From: Mnemiopsis leidyi | Taxonomy: Eukaryota > Ctenophora > Tentaculata > Lobata > Bolinopsidae | DNA length: 56,331 nucleotides | Assembly (NCBI GenBank): GCA_000226015.1 | Contig: JH153356.1 | Span: 183,148 to 239,478 of the forward strand | Reading direction: 5' to 3' | Part shown: positions 46,101 to 56,331 of the stretch, one piece after another | Layout of the letters: every line of letters begins with the position of its first letter | How positions within the stretch are numbered: the stretch's first letter is position 1 | Notes under the pieces: generated by a model | The model's database searches: none | The model's input: only the letters and a program-made list of their open reading frames with translations | What the model was told of the DNA's origin: nothing | Position numbers and translations under genes: made by a program

Positions 46101-49100
46101 GCGATACTATGTTGGAATTTAAAGATATATCTTTATCATTGTACCATTTTCGAATGATGCATGGTAGCCTAGAAGCCTCTAAAAAAGTTGTAGTTCTGGT
46201 AAACCTGATATTACACCTTACATGTATTTTATGAATTGACCCAATTAATTTACGTCCTAATAAGACTATTGAAATATTATGCATCTTTATAGTAACAGGT
46301 TTACTTTAAAAACATAGTTTAGACGCGTTCGATGCAAAATAGCAAGAAGTGACGGATTTCTGACAAAATGGTTAAATAAAAATTAATTAAACATCGTGGT
46401 GGGCCATACAGAACTATAAATAGTAGACAAAATTAAAATTCGATTAATACGTGCAGCATTGATTGACAGTCTTAATTACTATAATCTTTGGATCACGTGA
46501 AGCATCGAATGAAGCAAACAATATCGTAACACACGGAAGATACTATGAAGATATAATTTTTTAGTTTTGGTTCATATTTTTGGCATCCAATTTGCAATAT
46601 ATAGCACAGGGAGTCGCTCCTTTGACTTCTAAGTCTAATTCCCGTTTCAGCGGCTCTTTCAATCGTGTTGAAAAGTTTGCCATTTATGACGAAAGTCTGC
46701 AACCTGACAGTAAACTTCAAGGGTGTGGAGCTAACATAGTTTCTACAATTATTGTATAAATGCATTGTACAAGCTAAATACGACTTTAAACAGAAATATA
46801 AGGAACTGTTTGATGACAATCAAGTGAGCAGTTGTCAGACTAAAGTATAACATTATCGGCTTAGAATTTAGAGGATCTATTGATTTTGTAACACGTAAAT
46901 CTTGATCTATAAGGTCTTTATAACATCACTGAATTACTTGGTCCATATAAACGATATTCAAAGTCTTTCGTGGTTAAGTATACGCTGACAATATATCATA
47001 ACAGTGTAAAAGTTAACTTTTAAAAGTAATGTGTTGAGACTAAAAGCTCCGGGACACTTAGAGGTAACATGACACCCGAGCGGGCAGCGAGCTGACCTGA
47101 AATACTCGTTGGAGGGCGCGGGCGAGTCCGGCGGGTGCCACGAGGAGGGAGTCTTGAAGGAGGAGGGCGAGGAGGGGGACTGTTGCGGAACCGGGGACCA
47201 GTCCGACCCTTCCGATATTCGACGTCTCGGAGATTCTGTAGAATTGAATTGTTTCTGTTATTGTAACTGTCTTTGTTATTGTTTTTGCTATTGTCATTTT
47301 TGCTATTATCGGTGTTATCAACAAGATTTATCGTTAATCGCCAAAATAGAACCATAAAATCATTCGGGGATTCTCGTGAAATATTTCAGATGATCTAAGA
47401 ATGAAATCATGCTCAGAGTGATCCCGACAAGATCAAGAATAACATGGTTAACGGGCAATACTCTAAATGGAACTTCTTCGGGTTCGAACCATAACACAAT
47501 TTTCACAATGAGATCACTAGGTTGGCTATTGTGGGGGAACTAAAGAGGTCACGTCGGTAGATGTTAAAAGCGACTAATTAAATTTTCTACTGGGGATTGT
47601 TCTGTTGATTCTAGTAATGATCAATGACATCAGGCTATCTTGGAATGTTTGTGCATTGTTGTAGCTAAGATACCACATAGATGTGATCATAAAACATTTC
47701 AAGCAATGCATGTCTGACTCTTACCACTTTACGTGATCTTTATAACGTTATCGAAAGAAAAACAAAGGGTAGCTTATGAGTGTAAGCTGTTAACCTTCGA
47801 TGTTTTTTGAATCAGATTCTAGAACCGAAATCTCGAATGAACAAAAATTTCGAAACATTCTAACTGATATGGGAGAATTGATTCTCACAGAAGTTCTTAT
47901 AAATCAACTAACACCCCCCGGTCATCAAACTCATAAAAATGTAGTAAACGTAGCAAAATTCAGTGAAATTTTGTAAATTTCAGCAAAATTCTGTGAGATG
48001 TTGTAAAGTACCGTAAAATTCAATGTTGTAAAACAAACCCATGTTAGCTGAAGTGATGACGACGTGTTCATGTTCTATGTGTTTCTGCAATAAGACGGCG
48101 TTGCTAAACCTCCTGTTGCAACTCTCTATGTTACAGATGTAGTGCTCAGAGTTCGGCCAGTGGTGCAGCATGTGCGTTTGTCTGCAAAATATGGAGTTTG
48201 GAAATCGGTACAATAGTTTTATTGTGTGAGGAATTTATACAATGTGAGGAATCTATACAATAACTTAATTTTGGTTTTGAAGTTTACGAAGGATGTATTA
48301 TCGTCGAATGGAAGAATAAGTAGAAGAGGCTAGAATATTTGGCAGGCACGTGACAATCAGATGCCACAATAATTTGCTGCCACTTCATCTGCGTTTTTCT
48401 AAAATTGCTGCAAGTCAATCGGCAAAACTTACAAAAGTTCTTTCTTTGTGAACGTTTCAGGGCATATGGGACAAGAATATCTGAAATGGGAGTTACGTAA
48501 GTATATTTATATATTGCAACACTGTCATATTAGAATATCATCATTAGCATATATAGCCATATTGTTATTTTTATCATATAAGCATGTATTCATATCATTA
48601 TTGGCATAATAGCATATAAGATATTGACATATTTTTATAACATGACATAAATGTGATTTTTATAAAGCTTTGCTGAACTTGAACTGTCTAAAAGTAAATG
48701 TGCCAGTTAAATAGGTAGCTCGCGTTATCTACAAATTTTCTTATCTTTAAAAGCTAGTACCATGACCGATGCCAGAGCAAATCGGTAAACTTAAAGTAAC
48801 GGCGACTTAAATTTCAGTCGCAAATCAGCCACAACATTTATTAAGTTAAAACACGAAATCGAGAACATGCTCAATGCGATTCACAGACACAAAAACAGCA
48901 GGATTGTCCAATCAGAAAAGGCGGTATAATATCTCACTTGGGAGAGATAATATCTCACTTGAGAGAGATAATATCTTACTTGGGAGAGATAATATCTCAC
49001 TTGGGAGAGATAATATCTCACTTGAGAGAGATGGTATCTTACTTGTGGGAGTGCTGGTGGAGGATGAGTTGAGCCTGTGAGCCGCATATTTTACTGCAAA

Positions 49101-49142
49101 TGTTACACACGTAGTGCGTATCCAGCTTCCCGCCACCTACAT
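43174..49142 (-). CDS. C2H2 zinc-finger protein, eight exons, both ends open
   Basis: Exons on the minus strand: 49142-49043, 48480-48433, 48181-48039, 47235-47097, 45905-45731, 45105-44904, 44671-44525 and 43286-43174. All seven junctions keep one frame (about 355 codons). Exons 1-3 encode three C2H2 fingers: CNICSKICGSQAQLILHQHSH; then CPICPETFTKKELLQTHMLHH, formed across an intron; then CNIESCNRRFSNAVLLQKHI followed by EHEH (C-x4-C variant). The rest is Ser/Pro-rich (SDWSPVPQQSPSSPSSFK; FKPYNRSPGPVGEGW), with a helical Gln/His stretch (YITQQVLAHQADSQMQSANN), a basic ILKRRHTSSESS and an acidic ENVFIDVEPGTISGLDLLGQ. It is probably a nuclear DNA-binding regulator; orthology not recognised. 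The first exon starts at an acceptor and the last ends at a donor, so more exons exist on both sides. Confidence 0.82.
48925..49050. repeat. 21-bp minisatellite made of copies of a 5' splice site
   Basis: Units of AATATCTYACTTGRGAGAGAT, six copies. On the minus strand each reads TCTCYCAAGTRAGATATTA. The unit nearest the zinc-finger exon contains its real donor (CACAA|GTAAGA at 49043). The other five keep AAGTGAGA or AAGTAAGA. Confidence 0.95.
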
Positions 49143-51443
49143 CTGAAAATGGGGGGTTTAGTTATGTAAAGTTCATTAATACTGTTCTATTGAGGACAAA
49201 ACAGATAGAAACAGAGATTTAAGAAGCCGAGAGATTGAAAATTTGAAGTCGGAAATTTTGGAAACAGAGATCATTTGGATGGAAACGATAATTTTAGAAT
49301 TTTATAAATACAAAAATAATTAAACAAAACTTATAGAGCTTTATCACAGTACGACTTGGGTTAAAACACTTAAGATAATATAGCTAAACATTGTGTAAGT
49401 TTTGTTAAAGTGGTGGGGTGAAAAAGAAAATCCTAAAAATAACAGTACAGTAATTTCTCCAACAAAATTTAAGATGATAAACCTTCGTCGTGAGAGATGA
49501 GAATGCGAGACGACTACCCAAAATGTAAAGATTGTGATGAAGACACAAACCGTACGCGCAAAGCTAAACATGGACAATTAAATCTTTGACCTTCCCGCCA
49601 AATAAATCACAATATTGCCATGATGACGAACATTAAAATGTCATGAATGATCTCATTGGCAAATCGTGGGGAGTGAGAGAAATATGTGAGCTATTTCGCG
49701 CTTTGGAGGACTGCGTACTAAGTTGGATGAAACGTGTTTTGAAATGCAGGAATGACCTAATTCCTCGTAAGGACACAAGTTTGTCATGGATGATAGGATA
49801 GCATCGACTAAACTAGTTAAACCCTGGTAGGGCTCGTAACAAACTTTTATTACTCAACCGGTTTTTGGTTTCCATACGAGTCATGCCAGTTTCCTTGCCA
49901 GAAAAAAGAAAGTGACGTGCCAGCAGTGGTTATCAGCAAACCACGCTTTGTTGTGCCCACTTTTTTACAAGTCCAGCCTCCGCAAACCAAAGCAGCAGAT
50001 CCTGTAACAGGGCTCCTCCCAGCTCTTCAATGCTGTGATCTGACCGGTCATGTTAAACCGAACTCGTACAAGTTGCAACCACACTAACACCGGTTACCGG
50101 TTCTCCACCAGGACAAAGCTCGGTCATTGACCGGGAGGGGAACGTTCCCAGGGTGTCAACTTACAGAAAACAGACACCGGCCAGAGTAATTACTTACGGT
50201 CAGCACCTCATTCGACAAGATTGACTGGGCAGCTCCTGCTGGCTAGAAGCCTGACTTTTCCCAGCATTCAGGAATCAAGAATGATGAATAACCCCTAGCA
50301 TTTTAGCAGAGTACTGAGCCTGTGGCCTTGTTTTCTAGCGGTGCAGCTGGATTCCATGCATTCCTGATCTTACGCACTCAGGCTTAAAACACTGATCCTA
50401 AAATTGGATTGAGATTTCATGGCTAGATTTACCGAGTTCTTAAGAATTTCCCCGTAGAACAATTAAGAAACTGCAGGTTGCTGCACCAAATCCTTTAAAT
50501 TCCTGTCATTTGTGAAATTCCTTCAGATCTCTTCACGAAAAGTAGGCTCATTACATCATTTTCCGATACCCTAGGAAAAGATGACACGTTGTTCGCTCGA
50601 CCAGGCACCTCGAAAAATATGGTCTTGTCAAGAGACGTTCCACAGGGTTACTCTACTTTCGTTACGATGACGCTCTTATGGGGTTAATTTCGAGTTCTCA
50701 TGGTAGTGATGAATTCCAGCGCTTGGTTCCCTCGAAGGCGCGAAGTGCGAAAATTTCATTCTTGTGAATATATCAACAAGAGGAAAGGACATGATGCAGT
50801 TTGACAGTTTTGGATACTTTTAAGAGTTCTGACAACCCTAGATGGGTATTGTTTTAAGAATCAGAGAAATGGTGTAATTTAAGTTTTTTTTGTTTATTGG
50901 GTAAATGTGATTCAGGAGAGTTAGACGGATTGTAATCGGCTAAGAACATCAAGTTTACATCTCGGTTTTACCTGAATTAGGGCTCATCATGTGAGAGAGA
51001 ATGATAGGAAAATAGGTATCGACAACCATTTAGATGCTTCTGGTCAGGATAACACTGGTTAGCATCAGGGAAGAATACTATCGAAATTACAGTGCACCAA
51101 AAATTATACAGCTCTAAGGAATCGAAACCAAATACAAAAGCAAAGAAAATACTTTGAAACAAAGCGTGAAATGGGTCACGAAGCAAAGCAATGTACGAGG
51201 ATTTCAAGAATTTTACTTAAAGGTAAACTTACTTAAAGTTTAACAACTGTTACATCACATAAATCTATGTTGCTTGGACTGCCTGTCAAAAGGGAGTCAG
51301 TTAGCAAAAACAAAAGCAAAATAAAGCTCAGTAACGATTTTTCAACGTAGTTATAGCGCACAACCTCAAAATTTACACGATCAAATGAAGCCATAATCCA
51401 CAAAATTCTACTACAAAATGTATCTATAAGACTAACGACCCCA
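49143..51443. other. no gene seen
   Basis: AT-rich DNA upstream of the visible zinc-finger exons. The missing 5' exons of that gene may lie here or further right; I could not find one with a matching phase and motif. Confidence 0.45.
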
Positions 51444-54250
51444 CTAAAAAACCCCAATTTTGAAAGTGCAGGATTTTAGCAGCCAAAACCACGAGAGCGG
51501 AAAGGTAGACGAGGGGAGATACCAGACGGTGCCATTAGGAAAGAGACGAACACAAGTGTTGTAACCCTCCTCCTCACTGAGACTGTTGCAGGTCGCCGGA
51601 AGAATTACAACCGTGTCGTCTACTTCAGCGAGATGACCGGCTAGCCCAGTTAGGACGACCCCAATAAACACGGCCCAGAGAATTCTCCGAAACTCAGTAC
51701 TGTCTAGGCCTGGCAGCTGTTCAGGTACTGTTTCTGTAGAATGAAGCGCGGAAAGTTAGTGCAAATTTGTTGGGATATCACCAGACTTGACTCGTGACTC
51801 TGATATCTTTATCTTAACAGCTGCAGAGCTCTCCAGGGTTTTAACTTCTCAAGACAAAGAGGGTAGAATACTTGATAGGGAGCGTCATGATGGTACTAAA
51901 AGGTGGAATGCTCAGTGCTAAGGATTGCAAAACATCGTTGCAAGAAGTAAAATATTAGCTATTTTCAGTCATTCCTAGGACGAGGAATTTCAAACTGCGT
52001 ATTTTGTAAGAAACGAAAAAGATTCTCCGGAACAGCTTTAATCACTCTAAACTGTCATCTAATTCTAGATGGCAAATAACTCTTTATTTTCTAGAAACAC
52101 TACAACAAAGCAACAGAAGCCAATAACGTGCTGAAGTTAGAGGTTAAAATCGAACCAACAAAGCAACCAAAACTTGCAGTGATGAAAATGACTACGTTAA
52201 TACAATCATACACTGCGGCCGAAAATCGAAGGGACTGGGGGATCTCCCAAATACGTAATGTGAAATGAAAATCAATATGACTGGAAAGGCTGGAGTGACA
52301 TCACCCTAAGGAATGTTCTCAGAAAATTAGTATCCGCTGGCGGGCAGCCAGAGCGACTAGAGTACCCCGGGCAACTAGTTCCCAAATACTGTGATCTGGT
52401 CACGATAACGAGGCAGGTGAAGAGGACCGGGCCACCGTCGAACATCCGCGGTACCACAGAACGAGGGAGAGAGAGCGAGTGTTGCTATGCGGCCAGCAGC
52501 TAATCAGCAGGACTCTGTTTTAACCTCACCCGTCAACCCAGGGAGCAGCCAGCGATAGCGAGCTGACCGGAAAAGGATGGCTATCAGCCCTGGCCAGCCT
52601 CCAGCTCAAACAGCATTATATATGACAACATGTAGTGAATTCGCTGCATATTTTCTTCGAACTGCAGAGTCTATGGTCGTGCAGAGCGATATTATGGTCG
52701 TTTCCACAATGGAGAGTAGGACATGCAGGTCGCCGGAGGGTTAATTAAGTTTGGGGACGGTTAGATCTCAGCGTTTGCAAAGCATGTGCAGACCGAGGGG
52801 ACTAGAAGGTTAGTGGACGGCCAAAAAACAGAGCGAAGCTTTGTGAAACTTGGCATCCCTTCTTGACGTATAACAAACCCGCACAACATTTCCAATATAT
52901 ACAGCTACACCTTTACCAGTATTACCAGTAACTCGAGGTGTGCAGCGGATGGCCGATAAGATGGATAACGTCCGAGGGATGGAGATGTTTGCAAAACTGC
53001 GATAACAGAGAGTCTCGAGATGGAAATGATGAAAACAAAACGTCCAGGGAAAGAGAAATGCAAGAACCCGGAAAGATACAGCTGCAGAACGTGACTGTAA
53101 GGCAGCTAGCAGTGCTTAGTTCGCAAGTAAATCTCTCTCTCTCCCTCAACGTTGTGCGGGCACGCTGCCAGTCAAGGACATTTTAACACTTGTCACGAGA
53201 CAACTTACAGAGAGAGAGAGCAGGAGGTGAGCTATAAAAGTAGCACACTGGACGTGGAGCTCCAGCACTGCACAGGAATGTTATGTGTAGATTTGTCGGG
53301 GGAAATGTTGTTGCCCTCCAGGGCGTTTAACCCCTGTCTTCACCCCCAAAATAGGGTGAAAATTAGGGCAAGTTTTGTGGTATGTAGAAACATCTGGAGA
53401 CTTGTTAAGATTATATATGTATCGGCTCGGACGTGCTTCTGTGGTGACATAGTCGTTCAGATGAGTCAGGGGATTTAAAAGCTATTATTGTAGCTCGTCT
53501 GACGTGTCCAAGGTACGTCATGCATGGTGGACGGATTTTAAATGTAGCCAACGATGCACGCAAAAAGATCTGTGATTTTGCAACTGCCTGCTCGGTTGAG
53601 TTATCACGGGGCACCCACACGACTAGGCGGAAGATTACAACGAGGTAAAACTGAGACGGCATGTTTTCAACGACACTGGCCGTGATTAGACTTCAGAGGA
53701 AACGTGATGACTATTGATGTTCAAGCCACTTTGAACAATCATCTAATTGCTAGATACTGCAGTCTACGCTATCGGCTCTAAAAGTAAGAAATGTGATTTA
53801 TAGAAACGCAGTTGAGAACAGATGAAAATGGGGCTGGAGAGATAGACGGAATACATCTTGGGGAAATTACGAGACGCGGAAGAACGGATTTAGTTGGTGT
53901 ATCGGAAAAATGGACCATGTGAGCCAGTCACCCACTTGAAATGATGGGAATCTAATTTAGACACTTTGAGTAATCCGATTCGCAGACTGGAGGTTCTCAC
54001 CGTTGGAGAGCCCTGATTGGTCCCCTTAGAACAGGTCCACGATTTGAAAGTGAAAACCAAAAGAAGAGACCAAGACGGACACGGGTCTTTATAAAGCATT
54101 GCGAGATAGCAGACTCGACTGCAATTAAATCCACAAACCTTATCGTTTCCTTCACGGTAAATGACACGGGAGTGGTGAAGATGTAGGAGGCTGGACTTCC
54201 TCCACGATCCACAGCCATCCACCCGGCAGCCTCGGTCTGCAGGACCTGAT
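51444..54250 (-). CDS. weak candidate: three-exon membrane or secreted protein fragment
   Basis: Three splice-bounded open segments on the minus strand have phases that fit one another: 54250-54139 (DQVLQTEAAGWMAVDRGGSP...FTVKETI), 52996-52926 (FANISIPRTLSILSAIRCTP) and 51733-51444, ending in TAG. The last has a hydrophobic stretch (ILWAVFIGVVLTGLAGHL), then Cys residues and an N-glycosylation site (FPNGTVWYLPS). Acceptors are reasonable (GACTGCAG, TTATCGCAG, TTCTACAG). No family is recognised. Matching phases could arise by chance, and the introns between are over 1 kb, so this is a lead rather than an annotation. Confidence 0.3.
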
Positions 54251-56331
54251 CTGCAGTCAAACAGCACAATTACATCGTGCAATCAAGGAGAGCGCGAGAC
54301 TTAACTTGGTATCTTTTAGTTGGGAAACTCATTAAATTCGGGAAAGAGCGGACTCAATTTGTTCATTTTGACGAGCAACGAGTCTCGGGTGGGATGGACG
54401 CAATGCACAGGATTAGAAACAAAGACTGGAATGAAAGTACTTCCACGAGTTCTAGATCGACCGTCAACTTCCTGTGAGGGCTGCTGATGAAAGCAGGGCC
54501 AGTCCTTCATTTATTTAAAATCATGATATCAACTCGCATTAGATGTTTCAGCCGATTTCTTTCAAGAGAAAATCATTAAAATACACACTTTTCCCCGTTG
54601 AATCAGTCAACAAAAACCACAGGTATTTCCCGAAGAGGTACCCCAAATACACCGGACAACTTGCACCAAGTAGACAAGACATCTGTCATGTTGCTCCGTC
54701 AGAAATCCTGCTAGACGGCCTCATTGGATATTTGTCCGTCTAAACTCAATCAAGGAATAAAGAGCGTCGACAGAAGTCGCTGATGTCAGGACCTCGTGCG
54801 ACGAACTAAGTTTTCTGAGGAAATTCCTTACGCGGTAATAAAGTAAGTAAACATAGCTGGGATAATGAAATCAGCCAACTACCTTTGAACTCTCGTAAGA
54901 TCATTACTCATTAGGAATAGAATGATCGGAACACACTCGTGACACTGTATCACATAGTCTGTATGGAAAATCCAATAAATATACTTGCCATTCGTTCAAA
55001 ATTCTGGAGTTACGTGCCAGGAGACAAGCGTTTAACTACCGTAACCTAATATATAGATTTGCAAATAGCTTCAAGGTTTGAATTGCTCCGAGTTGTTGAT
55101 TTGCAGTTGATCGATTTTGAGCAGCAAGGAGTGTCACCCCTACAAGCACGTAGACAAAAACTTTAAAAGAGAACTTGAATTCTATGATTTGTTGATTATT
55201 TCATAGAATTTATCACTCATGGTTGCACGAAGATGATGCAAATATATATCTTTTATACTACGCTTGAGTACGCTTTAGTCATGTGTGGATTCTTATGGAT
55301 CGATCATGAAATAACGTACGATGCATCATGCACATCATTAAGAAATAAATCACGAGTACTGCAGATGATGTTCGCTGCATTGCTGCAAAAAGATGGAGGT
55401 GGTTCTATACTCAGGGTGAAAATTGGAAACTTTTTAAAGATTAGATCAGGAAACCATGTGAGCATTTGGACAGCTGTGCAGGGTGTAAGTGACTTGAAGG
55501 AACCTGATCACGCATTCTTGCTTAATTTTAACAATGGGCGTAAGAACAGCATCGGCAGGCTAATTATGATTTATAGGGAAGACGTCATGAAAGTGATTTT
55601 AATGCATTGAGAAATCCTATGTAGACCTTGAAAGAACTATCTAGATTACTGATGGTGACACAATTCTTGATCATCGTACTATCACATTTAACTAACTTGG
55701 TGCTCAAGATATCATTATTCATCCTCCTGGACCCTTCAATGAAGCTTTCCGGTCCCCGAGGGAACTTTCTTTCCTTCAATAAATCGACAAGATCATGCCC
55801 AAAATTACTGCAGTCAGGCACTGTCAGAACATGCTGTGAAGGAAAAAGATAGACAATGAGGAGGAAAGAGAATACTGTAAGTAGTAAATGGAATTAGCTA
55901 AAGATAAAACGTAATTGCTGACTATATATTAAACGGTATAAAGCAATAGGCGATGGCAAGTTGGTCCGCTTTCCCGGCTTTTGTAAAGGTATGAAATGAT
56001 TTGATCGAATTTCGCTAATTTTTATTTTACAAATAAGGGAATGGTGTAGTAAGAAGTGAATAAAGCAAAGTCAAAGATTCGGAATTTTCATCATCAAGTG
56101 GAAGTGCCTGGCTGAGTCTTATCGGCTGCCAAAATAAAACCACCAATTTCACTAATTTTTTAATTGAAGTTTCATAATTTTGTGAATAGAAATCGGACAA
56201 AAGAATATAGAAAGTGACCAACTCGACAGAAGTGCTATTGACGTTTGGGTCGAACTTTCTTCAGCTGGACTTTCCTTGATGTTTAATTGAAGGGATATTT
56301 ACTGCAAAGAAACAAGGTTTCCTCTTCAAAT
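54251..56331. other. no gene seen
   Basis: Single-copy AT-rich DNA. A 125-codon open frame on the plus strand (55233-55610) and one on the minus strand (55585-55821) have no recognisable motif, and I do not call them as genes. Confidence 0.5.

Noticed and set aside
53411..53662. Minus-strand frame starting with a signal-peptide-like MPSQFYLVVIFRLVV
   Set aside because: Hydrophobic start is short, the remainder has no domain, and its phase does not fit the neighbouring candidate exons.
55233..55610. 125-codon plus-strand open frame
   Set aside because: No recognisable domain or coding context. Kept only as a note in the 54.25-56.33 kb entry.

Overview
The window reads as nuclear DNA of an animal (metazoan). 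It has split genes with GT-AG introns, a class A GPCR, a HIP1-type endocytic adaptor, an ELM2-SANT chromatin scaffold and a C2H2 zinc-finger gene, set in AT-rich DNA full of minisatellites, small inverted-repeat transposons and decayed retrotransposons. Introns are short (about 0.1-2.5 kb), so a vertebrate is unlikely. The phylum cannot be fixed from the sequence alone. There are three assembly gaps.

Layout. At 88-198 and 1796-2127 there are possible minus-strand terminal exons of unknown genes. A two-exon GPCR lies on the plus strand at 3477-5056. From 17248 down to 5297 (minus strand) runs a HIP1/HIP1R/Sla2 gene: I traced 15 exons, all in compatible phase, covering the ANTH domain, a short linker, a long coiled coil and a helical segment. 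The C-terminal actin-binding I/LWEQ (THATCH) module was not found. It is either left of the window, which would place the GPCR inside a HIP1 intron, or missing. From 17.3 to 24.3 kb is a transposon-rich spacer. From 28315 to 24281 (minus) is a complete 8-exon, about 564-residue TRERF1/ZNF541/MIDEAS-type protein (ELM2, SANT, terminal C2H2 finger), the scaffold class of HDAC1/2 complexes. From 28.3 to 43.2 kb I found no convincing gene, only repeats. From 49142 to 43174 (minus) are eight in-phase exons of an unrecognised protein with three C2H2 fingers and a long low-complexity tail; both ends are open. From 49.1 kb to the end there is only one weak three-exon candidate (minus, 54250-51444).

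The recognised genes have unrelated jobs (membrane receptor, clathrin-actin adaptor, two nuclear regulators), and nothing suggests they work together. The most unusual signal is structural. Three minisatellites are tandem copies of a real splice site and sit directly against the exon they came from: a donor at 49043, a donor at 27106 and an acceptor at 14794. They give rows of decoy splice sites. No new enzymatic or defence-like system was found.
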